Source: Alkalitalea saponilacus (GTDB lineage: Bacteria; Bacteroidota; Bacteroidia; Bacteroidales; Marinilabiliaceae). From it: DNA of 64,000 nucleotides. Where the stretch lies: the NCBI RefSeq assembly GCF_900168165.1, contig NZ_FUYV01000013.1, positions 1-64,000 of the forward strand, in the 5' to 3' direction. Made by a program: the position numbers and the translations under genes. Under the pieces are notes generated by a model, which had not been told where the DNA came from, ran no database searches, and saw only the letters and a program-made list of their open reading frames with translations. This document shows positions 37,173 to 46,500 of this stretch, piece by piece. Position 1 is the first letter of the stretch. Each line of letters opens with the position of its first letter.

Positions 37173-37753
37173 TTGCTTCGGTTTAACTGATGGTAGCAAT
37201 TGCGGCAAACAGCTTCGTATGATTCGGCGGCGCCTACTTCCACCAGTCTATCACTGGCTTTAAACCTGTAGGAGAAATGTGCCAAATCACCACATTGCAT
37301 GCAGATGGCATGAACTTTAGTTACATATTCGGCGCAAGCCATTAAACCCGGCATGGGTCCAAAAGGTTTTCCTTTGAAATCCATATCCAGTCCCGCAATA
37401 ATTACACGTATTCCCTGGCCGGCCAATGTGTTGCAAACATCAACCAATCCATTATCAAAAAACTGTGCTTCATCAATCCCAATGACATCGGTATTACCAC
37501 TTAACAACAGTATGTTTCCGGAGCTTTCAACAGGTGTGCATCGGATGCTGTTAGCATCGTGCGAAACAACTTCTTCCTCGCTGTATCGCCTGTCAACCAA
37601 AGGCTTAAAAATCTCCACATTTTGCCGTGCAATACGTGCACGGCGCAATCGGCGCAACAACTCCTCAGTTTTTCCGGAGAACATGGAACCACAAATGACT
37701 TCGATCCATCCATGCCGCTTATTCCTGTTATTTTGACGGTTTTCGAGAAACAT
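37169..37753 (-). CDS. tdk: Thymidine kinase
   Basis: 194 residues from ATG 37753. Phosphorylates thymidine with ATP (salvage). P-loop [15 protein letters not shown] near residue 21, DEAQFF, and two zinc-type cysteine pairs CMQCG and CRNC near the C-terminus. The frame could open at 37798, but that codon would lie only about nine bases from the predicted transcript start, and homologues begin MFLEN. Its TGA overlaps the MurF-Alr start (ATGA), so the genes are translationally coupled. Confidence 0.93.
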   Translation of the reverse strand: MFLENRQNNRNKRHGWIEVICGSMFSGKTEELLRRLRRARIARQNVEIFKPLVDRRYSEEEVVSHDANSIRCTPVESSGNILLLSGNTDVIGIDEAQFFDNGLVDVCNTLAGQGIRVIIAGLDMDFKGKPFGPMPGLMACAEYVTKVHAICMQCGDLAHFSYRFKASDRLVEVGAAESYEAVCRNCYHQLNRSK

Positions 37754-37802
37754 CTGATTTGAAATATTGTTAAGAATAGTAGATTCACAAAAATTCAATT
37801 AC

Positions 37803-37818
37803 TACCTTTGCAAAGGTA
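37803..37818. promoter_or_regulatory. Palindromic double -7 box driving tdk and the 37846 operon
   Basis: TACCTTTG on the plus strand (37803-37810) and TACCTTTG on the minus strand (37818-37811) abut to form a perfect 16-bp palindrome. Each matches TAnnTTTG exactly. The minus promoter has TTG about 18 bases upstream. The plus promoter lacks a clear -33. The two predicted start sites lie within a few bases of each other, so the initiating polymerases should exclude one another. Confidence 0.6.
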
Positions 37819-37845
37819 AAGAAAAATGATTGTCAACAAGATAAT

Positions 37846-38625
37846 ATGGAAAAAGAAGCACTGCTTAAAATAATTCTTCAGGACATAAAAGAGCTGGAAA
37901 CATTGCTGAATACCTTTTCCGGAAAAGAGGACGTCCCTGCCGTATACATACAATTGACAAAGAGTAAAACCCAAGGAATTCTGGATGAAATTGCACTCTT
38001 TGAAGGACTTAATGCGCCTCAAAAAATAGATCTGCCAAAAACTCCGCAACCCGCTCCTGTTAAAGAAGAACCCAAACCAACGAAAGAGGAAAATCCTGTG
38101 CTGGAGATCATCAATGAACCTGCAGAGGAAGTTAAAACAACTCCATCTCCTGAGCCTGAAATCCAGCATAAAGAAAAACCTTCGCCACCTGCACCCACTC
38201 CAGAAAAAACTAAATCACCCGAACTCTCTCCTAAACCGGCTGAACCGTCCAAACAGGAAACGGCAAAAGTGACACAGAAAAATGAGCCATCAACACAAGG
38301 AACTGTACTTGGTGAAATATTAGGTAAAGACAAACAATCCTTCAATGAGAAATTGGGAACTGGCCACGATTCCGGAACACTTCCAAAGTTTCAACAACCC
38401 ATTGTTGATCTGCGAAAAGCAATCGGCATAAACGACCGGTTTTTCTTTCAAAGAGAACTTTTCGGGAATAATTCCGAACTGTTTAACCAAACCATTGATC
38501 AGATCAATCAAATGGCCACATTTGAATCTGCTGTCTCTTTTTTATCCGGAAACTTTAACTGGGACCAAAACAATGAAGCAGTGGTATCTTTTAGAGAACT
38601 GATAAAAAGAAGATTCCCCAAATAA
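37846..38625 (+). CDS. Conserved-looking protein with proline/lysine-rich linker, function unknown
   Basis: 259 residues. An N-terminal helical part (about 1-65; LLKIILQDIKELETLLNTFS) is joined by a long low-complexity Pro/Lys/Glu/Thr linker (about 65-155) to a compact C-terminal domain. That domain has LRKAIGINDRFFFQRELFG, NNSELFNQTIDQINQM and FRELIKRRFPK. Other Bacteroidales carry similar C-terminal domains without assigned function as far as I know. No signal peptide or membrane segment. First gene of a four-gene operon (next gene 7 bases on). The linker suggests two binding modules. Confidence 0.7.
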   Translation: MEKEALLKIILQDIKELETLLNTFSGKEDVPAVYIQLTKSKTQGILDEIALFEGLNAPQKIDLPKTPQPAPVKEEPKPTKEENPVLEIINEPAEEVKTTPSPEPEIQHKEKPSPPAPTPEKTKSPELSPKPAEPSKQETAKVTQKNEPSTQGTVLGEILGKDKQSFNEKLGTGHDSGTLPKFQQPIVDLRKAIGINDRFFFQRELFGNNSELFNQTIDQINQMATFESAVSFLSGNFNWDQNNEAVVSFRELIKRRFPK

Positions 38626-38632
38626 TCCTGAA

Positions 38633-39310
38633 ATGGCCAAATTAATTCTCGTACCTACTCCCATCGGCAATCTGGAAGACATTACTCTCCGGGCTTTACG
38701 TGTTTTAAAGGAAGCCGACTTCATTCTCGCGGAAGATACACGCACAACAGGAATGCTTCTAAAGCATTACCAGATCGAGAGCAAAATGTTTTCTCATCAT
38801 AAATTCAATGAACACAATACTGTAGAAAAAATTACACAGCGCATCAAAGGTGGGGAAACTGCTGCAATGGTCTCAGACGCCGGAACACCAGGCATTTCAG
38901 ACCCCGGCTACCTTCTGGTAAATCATTGTATTACCAATGGCATAGAAGTTGAATGCTTACCCGGAGCAACGGCGCTTATTCCTGCCATCGTGATGGCAGG
39001 ATTACCAAACGACAGATTTTGCTTTGAAGGATTCCTTCCTCCCAAAAAAGGACGCCAAAAAAAACTAACGGCACTGCAGCAGGAAGAAAGAACCATGGTG
39101 TTTTACGAGTCACCACACCGATTGGTAAAAACGCTGAATCAATCTGCCGAGTTTTTTGGATTGGAAAGAAAAGCAGCTGTATGCAGAGAGTTGTCAAAAT
39201 TTTATGAAGAAATTAAACGAGGAAGCCTGGAAGAATTAATAAAATATTATACCGATCATCCTCCCAAGGGGGAAATCGTGCTGGTCATTGAAGGAAACAG
39301 AGAACAATAA
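38633..39310 (+). CDS. rsmI: 16S rRNA (cytidine1402-2'-O)-methyltransferase
   Basis: 225 residues, slightly short because the non-essential C-terminal extension of E. coli RsmI is absent. SAM-dependent tetrapyrrole-methylase fold: LVPTPIGNLEDITLRALRVL, VSDAGTPGISDPGYLLV, PGATALIPAIVMAGLPNDRF and YESPHRLVKTL. It methylates the 2'-OH of C1402 in the ribosomal decoding centre. Starts 7 bases after the preceding gene. Confidence 0.93.
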   Translation: MAKLILVPTPIGNLEDITLRALRVLKEADFILAEDTRTTGMLLKHYQIESKMFSHHKFNEHNTVEKITQRIKGGETAAMVSDAGTPGISDPGYLLVNHCITNGIEVECLPGATALIPAIVMAGLPNDRFCFEGFLPPKKGRQKKLTALQQEERTMVFYESPHRLVKTLNQSAEFFGLERKAAVCRELSKFYEEIKRGSLEELIKYYTDHPPKGEIVLVIEGNREQ

Positions 39311-39336
39311 CAATTTACACCCATAAATCTAAGAAT

Positions 39337-40206
39337 ATGAGAAATTTAATTTTACTCATGCTGATGCCGTTCTTATGGCAATGCACATCGGGCCCCTCCC
39401 GTACCGAGCTGATGCAGATGAACGACTCTCTTTTGGTGGAAACAGCCAAAAAAGAGATCCAATTAAACCAGTTGGTTGAGACACTCGGTGATATTGATGA
39501 AAACCTTCGCCTGATTAAAGAGAAGGAACAAATTATATCGGTTCAGGCTGAATCCGGAGATATGCGTGGTCGAACCGGTGAACAAATCAACGAAGACATT
39601 CAACTCATATATGAGTTGATGGTTCAAAACAAGGATCGAATTCAGCAACTAGAAGCGCAACTCAGAAACTCAGGTGTTGAGAACAATAGAGTAAACCGTC
39701 TGATTGCCGGATTAAATGAGCAACTTCAGGAAAAATCAGCACAAATTGTTTTGCTTCAGGAGCAACTTCAACAAAGAGAACTTGTCATTGACCATCTGAA
39801 TCTGGAGATCATGGATCTCAGTTTCGAGATGGACTCCATCCGCAAGGCCGGCGAAGCCACCCGTCAACGCCTCGATCAAACCACTGATCACTATAACCGG
39901 GCCTGGTACACCATGGGAACCCGTCGTGAACTTCGTGACCAAAACATTTTAACCCGTGAAGGATTCCTGTTTTTTGGAAGCACCAGAATACTGAAGGAAG
40001 ATTTCGATAAAAGTTATTTCCAGCAAATTGACATCAGGGAAAAAGACACAATACAGCTTTACACATCAAAAGCTGAAGTGCTTTCAAATCATCCGTCAGG
40101 GTCATTCCAAATGGTTACCGGAGAGGAAGGAAATCTGATTTTGGTAATAGAAGATCCGGAACTTTTCTGGAGTATAACGCGTTATCTGGTCATTCAGGTA
40201 AATTAA
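39337..40206 (+). CDS. Coiled-coil lipoprotein, function unknown
   Basis: 289 residues. Short signal peptide with lipobox LWQC (Cys16). Residues about 20-185 are almost entirely heptad-like coiled coil, rich in Gln, Glu and Leu (LRNSGVENNRVNRLIAGLNE and LQEKSAQIVLLQEQLQQREL). A conserved-looking C-terminal globular part follows: RAWYTMGTRRELRDQNILTR, then FDKSYFQQIDIREKDTIQLY and a final FWSITRYLVIQVN. Similar lipoproteins occur widely in Bacteroidota; I do not know a proven function. Third gene of the rsmI operon. Confidence 0.75.
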   Translation: MRNLILLMLMPFLWQCTSGPSRTELMQMNDSLLVETAKKEIQLNQLVETLGDIDENLRLIKEKEQIISVQAESGDMRGRTGEQINEDIQLIYELMVQNKDRIQQLEAQLRNSGVENNRVNRLIAGLNEQLQEKSAQIVLLQEQLQQRELVIDHLNLEIMDLSFEMDSIRKAGEATRQRLDQTTDHYNRAWYTMGTRRELRDQNILTREGFLFFGSTRILKEDFDKSYFQQIDIREKDTIQLYTSKAEVLSNHPSGSFQMVTGEEGNLILVIEDPELFWSITRYLVIQVN

Positions 40207-40228
40207 CACAGGAGTTTAATACATAGTA

Positions 40229-40927
40229 ATGTACATTCAGCAGTATCAACATCTTTTTTTTGATCTTGATCACACCCTTTGGGACTTTAACACAAACGAA
40301 AAACATACACTGTCAGAGTTGTTTATGCGGTACAATCTGGATAAACACTTTGACAGTTTTGACATTTTTTTCAACACCTACGAGCCAATAAATGCCGATT
40401 TATGGCTTAAATACAGACATGGAGAAATCAGAAAACCGGAAGTTGCCATAGGGAGGTTCCATAATACGTTTTTAACCTCCGGTCTTGACGATTTTGAAAT
40501 GGCACGAAAATTCTCTTTTGATTTTGTGGCGGAAAACTCTAAAAAAACAGCACTTATTCCCGGTGCAATTGAACTTCTGGAGTATCTGCATCCAAAATAC
40601 AATCTTCACATCATTACCAACGGATTCATAGAGGCACAGCATGTTAAGATGGAAAAGAGCGGACTAAAACCCTTCTTTCAAAAAATATTCATTTCGGAAG
40701 AAATTGGTGCACCAAAACCTAAACAAGAATTCTTTGAACATGCCATACGAAGCTGTAACGCAAAGAAAAAAGAGAGTTTGGTAATAGGCGACAGTCTTGA
40801 AACCGACATCGCCGGAGCCAAAAACTTCGGATTGGATCACGTATATTTTAACCCTGCTGGAACACCTCATAATGAGGTGGTTTTTATGGAGATCAGATCG
40901 CTGCGGGAACTATTAGATTGTTTGTAA
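40229..40927 (+). CDS. YjjG-type HAD pyrimidine nucleotidase
   Basis: 232 residues. HAD phosphatase with nucleophile motif FFDLDHTLWDFNTN near residue 11, Lys/Asp region GAPKPKQEFFEHAI and VIGDSLETDIAGAKNFGLD. YjjG in E. coli dephosphorylates non-canonical pyrimidine nucleotides (house-cleaning). Last gene of the 37846 operon. Its stop is only two bases from the stop of the convergent dnaB, with no terminator visible between. Confidence 0.88.
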   Translation: MYIQQYQHLFFDLDHTLWDFNTNEKHTLSELFMRYNLDKHFDSFDIFFNTYEPINADLWLKYRHGEIRKPEVAIGRFHNTFLTSGLDDFEMARKFSFDFVAENSKKTALIPGAIELLEYLHPKYNLHIITNGFIEAQHVKMEKSGLKPFFQKIFISEEIGAPKPKQEFFEHAIRSCNAKKKESLVIGDSLETDIAGAKNFGLDHVYFNPAGTPHNEVVFMEIRSLRELLDCL

Positions 40928-40929
40928 AA

Positions 40930-42474
40930 TTAAAACTCAGCATCCCTCTCAAAATTACCCCCAAAGCCAAAGTCGGGTTTGGAGCCGGGTGCAGGACTGC
41001 CTGTGGAGATGGTTTCATTCATTTTCGAGCTGAAAACCTGCATGGAGTCTGATTCAGCCCCGAATCCTCCACCAAATCCATCGACATCAACATCCTCGAA
41101 ACGAATTACTTCCGGACGGAATCTCAAACGAACATCACCTGTGGCTCCGTTACGATGCTTGGCAATTATAATTTCGGCCATTCCGATTAGTGAATTACCG
41201 TTTTCATCCTCGGTAATTTTATAATACTCAGGGCGGTGGATGAAAAGAACCATATCCGCATCCTGTTCGATGGCTCCCGATTCACGAAGATCGGAAAGTT
41301 GCGGACGCTTCCCCTCCCCGGTTCGGCTTTCAACACCCCTGTTTAACTGCGAAAGTGCTAGAATTGGAACATTCAGTTCCTTGGCAAGACCTTTTAATGA
41401 ACGAGAAATCATACTCACTTCTTCCTGACGGTTGCCTGGGTTCATCCCGCTGGCATTCATCAACTGAAGGTAATCAATAATGATGATTTTCAGATCATGC
41501 TGCTTCTTTAACCTGCGGCACTTTGCTCTCAGTTCAAATACTGACAAACCAGCTGTGTCATCCACAAATATCGGTGCATCTACCAGAGATTTAATTTTAT
41601 GATCCAATTGCTCCCATTCGTATGGCTCAAGTTTCCCTGTTTTAATTTTCTCAGCTGCTAATTCGGTTTCTGCAACTATTAAACGGTTAACAAGCTGTAC
41701 ATTTGACATCTCAAGAGAAAACACAGCCACAGCCTGATTGTATTTCACTGCCATGTTTCGTGCCATCGACAGAACAAATGCAGTTTTTCCCATGGCAGGA
41801 CGCGCAGCAATTACAACCATATCGGAATTCTGCCAACCTGATGTCATTCTGTCAAGTTCGGTAAATCCACTGGGAACACCACTCAAACCATCTGTCCGCT
41901 TACTGGCCACCTGAATCATCTCAATGGCCTCGTTAATCACCGGACTAATTTGCGTTGCATCACGCTTCATGCTTCCCTGAGAAAGCATAAAAAGCGAATT
42001 TTCTGCCTCTTCCAGCAAGTCATTCACATCCTCAGACTCATCAAAAGCCTTGGTTTGAATAACACCGGAAATGCGAATCATTTCACGTTGCAGATATTTC
42101 TGATAGATGATTCGGGAGTGATATTCAATATGGGCCGCAGAGGCAACCCTTCCGGTAAGCTGGGTTATATAAAAAGCTCCACCCACCTCTTCCAGTTTTG
42201 CCATTCGGCGTAACTCTTCGGTTACGGTGAGCAAATCGGCCGGTTCCTGACGGGCAAAAAGGCTTGTTATGGCCTCATAAATATGCTGATGAGCTTCCTT
42301 ATAGAAGCAATCGGTCTTTAAAATCTCAGACACATTGGTAAATGCATCTTTCTCAAGAAGCATGGCTCCCAATACGGCTTCTTCAAGTTCAATGGCCTGT
42401 GGCGGCATTTTTCCTATGCCTAAATCCATCAAATCGGGGGACTTCTTTTTATTGTTATAACGTTTCTCGGCCAT
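40930..42474 (-). CDS. dnaB: Replicative DNA helicase DnaB
   Basis: 514 residues. N-terminal helical domain (about 20-120; MPPQAIELEEAVLGAMLLEK), then RecA-type ATPase with Walker A VIAARPAMGKTAFVLSMARN, Walker B IIIDYLQLM, and DADMVLFIHRPEYYK. A Gly/Asp/Ser-rich tail of about 55 residues extends the C-terminus beyond the ATPase core. Hexameric 5'-3' helicase of the replisome. Divergent from ispE. Confidence 0.95.
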   Translation of the reverse strand: MAEKRYNNKKKSPDLMDLGIGKMPPQAIELEEAVLGAMLLEKDAFTNVSEILKTDCFYKEAHQHIYEAITSLFARQEPADLLTVTEELRRMAKLEEVGGAFYITQLTGRVASAAHIEYHSRIIYQKYLQREMIRISGVIQTKAFDESEDVNDLLEEAENSLFMLSQGSMKRDATQISPVINEAIEMIQVASKRTDGLSGVPSGFTELDRMTSGWQNSDMVVIAARPAMGKTAFVLSMARNMAVKYNQAVAVFSLEMSNVQLVNRLIVAETELAAEKIKTGKLEPYEWEQLDHKIKSLVDAPIFVDDTAGLSVFELRAKCRRLKKQHDLKIIIIDYLQLMNASGMNPGNRQEEVSMISRSLKGLAKELNVPILALSQLNRGVESRTGEGKRPQLSDLRESGAIEQDADMVLFIHRPEYYKITEDENGNSLIGMAEIIIAKHRNGATGDVRLRFRPEVIRFEDVDVDGFGGGFGAESDSMQVFSSKMNETISTGSPAPGSKPDFGFGGNFERDAEF

Positions 42475-42502
42475 TGATAAAAATATTTTTTGAAAAGGAT
42501 TA

Positions 42503-42510
42503 CAAAGGTA
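42503..42510 (-). promoter_or_regulatory. -7 promoter box of dnaB
   Basis: TACCTTTG on the minus strand, exact TAnnTTTG match, about 29 bases before the dnaB start at 42474. Confidence 0.6.
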
Positions 42511-42607
42511 TGAAAAAGTGAATGGGGATAAAAACCATTTCAGAAATTCATATCAACAACAGGTTAACAGAGTTATTAACAATCGGAGCATTTGATTTAA
42601 AAATAAC

Positions 42608-42615
42608 TACTTTTG
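42608..42615 (+). promoter_or_regulatory. -7 promoter box of ispE
   Basis: TACTTTTG, exact TAnnTTTG match, 30 bases before ATG 42645. It excludes the earlier in-frame start at 42522, which would lie upstream of the transcript. Confidence 0.65.
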
Positions 42616-42644
42616 TTTTTGGATGTTTTATAAAAATCTCAAGG

Positions 42645-43460
42645 ATGATAGTGTTTCCCAATGCTAAAATAAATCTGGGTTTGAACATCGTTTCCAAAAG
42701 AAACGATGGATACCACAATTTGGAAACCATTTTTTTTCCAGTAAATAAATGGAATGACGTTCTGGAAGTCATTCCATCAACTCAAAACACTGATGAGTTT
42801 TCCGTTTCAGGATTAAAAATTGATGGTGCAGCGAACAACAATCTCTGCTTAAAGGCTTTAGAATACATGCGCCAACACACATCAATTCCTCCGCTTAAAA
42901 TACACCTTCACAAGGTTATTCCCTTTGGGGCCGGACTTGGTGGCGGTTCAGCAGATGCTGCATTCATGCTGAAACTGCTGAACGAGCAGTTCCAGAAAAA
43001 CTTTTCTTATTCTGTTCTGGAAAAGATGGCTGCTACCTTGGGAGCTGACTGTCCTTTTTTCATTAAAAACCAGGCAGTCATGGCAAGAGGAATAGGCAAT
43101 GAATTCTCAGAAATTTCACTTCAATTAAAAAGCCTTTGGCTTTTAATTGTAGCTCCGGGCATTCATGTATCAACTGCCGAAGCATATGGTGGAATTATAC
43201 CAAAATCTCCATCCATCCCAATAAATGCAATTATAACCAAACCTGTTGAAGAGTGGAGAAAGTTTCTCAAAAACGACTTTGAGGATACTGTATTTCGAAA
43301 ATATCCAGCAATAGCCGACATTAAAGAAAATCTCTACCGAAATGGAGCCATTTACGCTTCCATGTCAGGAAGCGGTTCTGCGGTTTATGGATTATTCAAA
43401 GATAAACCTGAAATCATCTGGTCATCTTCATATGTTACTCATCTGGAGGAAATCAGCTAG
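42645..43460 (+). CDS. ispE: 4-diphosphocytidyl-2-C-methyl-D-erythritol kinase
   Basis: 271 residues from ATG 42645; the protein begins MIVFPNAKINLGLNIVSKRN as in the family. GHMP kinase with ATP loop VIPFGAGLGGGSADAAFML and C-terminal YASMSGSGSAVYGLF. It phosphorylates CDP-ME in the non-mevalonate (MEP) isoprenoid pathway. Transcribed alone, divergent from dnaB. Confidence 0.93.
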   Translation: MIVFPNAKINLGLNIVSKRNDGYHNLETIFFPVNKWNDVLEVIPSTQNTDEFSVSGLKIDGAANNNLCLKALEYMRQHTSIPPLKIHLHKVIPFGAGLGGGSADAAFMLKLLNEQFQKNFSYSVLEKMAATLGADCPFFIKNQAVMARGIGNEFSEISLQLKSLWLLIVAPGIHVSTAEAYGGIIPKSPSIPINAIITKPVEEWRKFLKNDFEDTVFRKYPAIADIKENLYRNGAIYASMSGSGSAVYGLFKDKPEIIWSSSYVTHLEEIS

Positions 43461-43507
43461 CATCATATAAACCAGAATATGACGGAGTTGTATGGTGTGT
43501 TTGGCGT

Positions 43508-43527
43508 TCCCACTTGGGGGCTAGGGG
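43508..43527. repeat. Copy of the CCCACTTGGGGG repeat
   Basis: TCCCACTTGGGGGCTAGGGG shares TCCCACTTGGGGG with the interior of the MITE-like element (9472-9484) and then diverges, without that element's terminal repeats. Likely a fragment of a dispersed repeat in the ispE/histidine kinase gap. Confidence 0.45.
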
Positions 43528-43556
43528 TGAGCGCTGGAGACAATTCAGACTTGACT

Positions 43557-46500
43557 CTAGATTTTTTTCACTCCCCTCGGTAGTGAAAAACCAAAACTAC
43601 TGCCTAAGCCGGGTTTACTTTCAATCAGCAATTTGCCTCCATTTTTCTGTATAAACTCATTACACAAAACCAAACCTAAACCAGAGCCTTTCTCCCCTTC
43701 GGTACCTTTTGTGCTCGAAGAGGCTCCCAATGTCAGAATTTGATCTATATCAGAAGGACCCAAACCTACTCCCGTATCCTTTATATATATAAATACACGA
43801 TCATTGATCTCCTCCGATGACACAGAAATCTTTCCACCCCGCGGTGTAAACTTCACAGCATTAATTAATAAATTTCGAATCACCGTTCGCATCATATTGA
43901 TGTCGGCAAACACTGGAAGATTTTGATAATCCGAAACATCAACCTCAATCTCTTTCTTTTTTGCACCATCATCAATCAGAATGAAATTTTCGTTTACAAT
44001 TTCATTTAAATCTGTATGAACAGGAGAAAATTGTATGTCGTTGGTCTGGGTACGCGCCCAGTAAAGCAGGTTTTCCAACAGGTTAAACACCACCAAAGAT
44101 GAATCATGAATTATGCGGGCATGCTCCCTCACCTGCTCTCTGTCATCCTGATCGCTGAATTCGGAAAGAAGTGATGAAAACCCAAGAATGGTGTTGAAAG
44201 GAGACCTTAAATCGTGTGCAATAATTGAAAAGAGCTTATCCTTGGTGTTGATCAGTTTAATTAACTCCCTGTTGCTTTTTTGTAGGTGATCAGCCTGACT
44301 CTCCAGTTCTTCACGCTGATCTGTTATCAGTTTTTGCCGTTCCTCCAGAATCTTGTTAATCCTGTTTAACTCTGTTGCCCGATGCATTAATTCGCGATTG
44401 CTTTTTCGCAATTTCCGCGTTTGCTCTGAAACTATGCGTGCTAATCTTTTTTTCTGCTTTATTAAATTGGCTGTACGTATTCGAAATATTGAAATGATAA
44501 GGATTAAAATCACCAGAGTAATAGCTGTATAAAACCAAACGGTTTTATACCATGGGGGTAGAATTCTAACTTTCACTGAAATGCCTTCTTCATTCCATAT
44601 TCCGTCATTATTTGCGGCCTTTACACGAAAAACATACCTTCCCGGGCTGAGATTGGTGTATGACACCTGACGTCGAGAACCAATATAAACCCACCCATCA
44701 TCAAAACCTTCCATCATAACTGCATACTCATTGCGATGAGAGTTAATCATATTAAGCGCAACAAACTCGAAACTGAAAAAATTCTGAGTATGGTCAAGAA
44801 CTATTTCATCCACCCAGTTGATCTCTTTATTGAGAACCGAACTCGACTCATAATCTGTAACTTCCCTATTAAATAACAAAAATTTCGAAAATTTTAATTC
44901 TGGAGGAGTGCTGTTATAGTGAAGATTATCAGGATTAAATGCGTTGACACCGCCACTTCCGGCGAAAAAGAGAATATCTTCACCATTAAAATAAGAAGCA
45001 TTATTATTAAACCCGGGGCCCTGTATTCCATCATTTTCATCAAAATGGAACAAATCACCGGTTTCAGGATTGTATCGGTGTAAACCAAAAAGAGTCCCAA
45101 CCCACAATTCTCCGTTCTGGTCTTCTTCAATGCTGGTAATATAACTATTTCTGAAATCCTGATCACAACGGATAAAAGTTTCATTGGTCTTATTAAAACG
45201 GAATAATCCGTTATTGGTTCCAATCCAAATGGTTCCATTACCCGACTCAAGAATGGTGATAACCTGATTACCATGTATTGCTTCGGGATTCCCAGGTTCT
45301 GCATAAAAACTCCTGAATTCTTGAGATTCTATATCCATAACACATAAACCATAAGCTGTCCCGATCCAAAGCTTATCATCTCGGTCAACCATTAAATAGT
45401 GAATCCATTCGGAATTTAAAGTACTGTTTAACTCATTATAGAGAACAAAAATATTCTCATCTACTAAAAACTGGTTAACACCTCCTCCATGGGTTCCAAT
45501 CCAGAGGTTTCCTCGCGAGTCTTCGGCTATTGCTCTTACATCGTTATTACTTAAACTGCCGTTGCTACCATCGGCTCTCCAAGCCTCAAACCGGTTGCTG
45601 CTTTCATCATACAAATGTAACCCGCCATTGTGCGTTCCCAGCCACATCCGGGATTTGGAGTCCTGAAAAATAGACAAAACACTTCCTCGTCCAATCTTAC
45701 CGGGAATGTTTTCTGTAGAAGGATACCAGAGAATTTCACCGCTTCCCCAATTAAAAACTGTAAGTCCTCCACTAAATCCGCCAAGCCACAAATTACCATA
45801 AACATCTTCATGAACAGCACTGATGTTGCTTTGTCTTACATGCCAATAGTAATAATCACTCTCATTATACAATTGAAATCCTCTGGCAACAGAACTCGTA
45901 TAAACTCCCTCTCCATTATAATAAGTGTAATAATTTCCTTGAATGTCCTGAAAAACACCATTAAGGTTTGGCCTGATTGATCCGGGCATATGAGAATCGT
46001 GATAATACCCATGAAAACGATCTTCCTCTTCAACGTATACCTTCATTCCGCTATAATCTACCGACCACAATGTACCCGTTGCATCAGTAAAAAATCGGGT
46101 AACAAACCTTTCCGAAGTATCATGGAAATAATTTTGAATAGCTCCTGTCTCTCTATCTACACGGGCAATTCCACCGTGCTCAATTCCAACCCAAAGAAAT
46201 TGGTCATCAACTTCAAGATCGATTACTGAAATCTGATCCCGGCTTGGATGAAGAGTGGCTTCCAAAACAAATAAAGGCACATCTGCTTCATAGTCGGAGT
46301 AATACGAAACTCCGCCAGAGTTGTAATGACCAATCCATATTCCGCCCTGTTTGTCGAATGCATAAGAATAAATATAACCTAAAGCGGTTGATAGGAGATG
46401 TTGAAAACTCTTTGTTGCGTCATCAAAGTAGAATAAATCATTACCGGTGCAGAGTGTAAGGCGCCCATACAAATCAATCTCCATATGATTGAAGTAGAAT

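Noticed and set aside
37754-37798. Earlier ATG for tdk
   Set aside because: It would leave almost no leader from the predicted start site and adds 15 residues not seen at the start of Tdk proteins.
42522-42644. Earlier ATG for ispE giving a 41-residue extension
   Set aside because: It lies upstream of the predicted transcript start and the extension is absent from the family.
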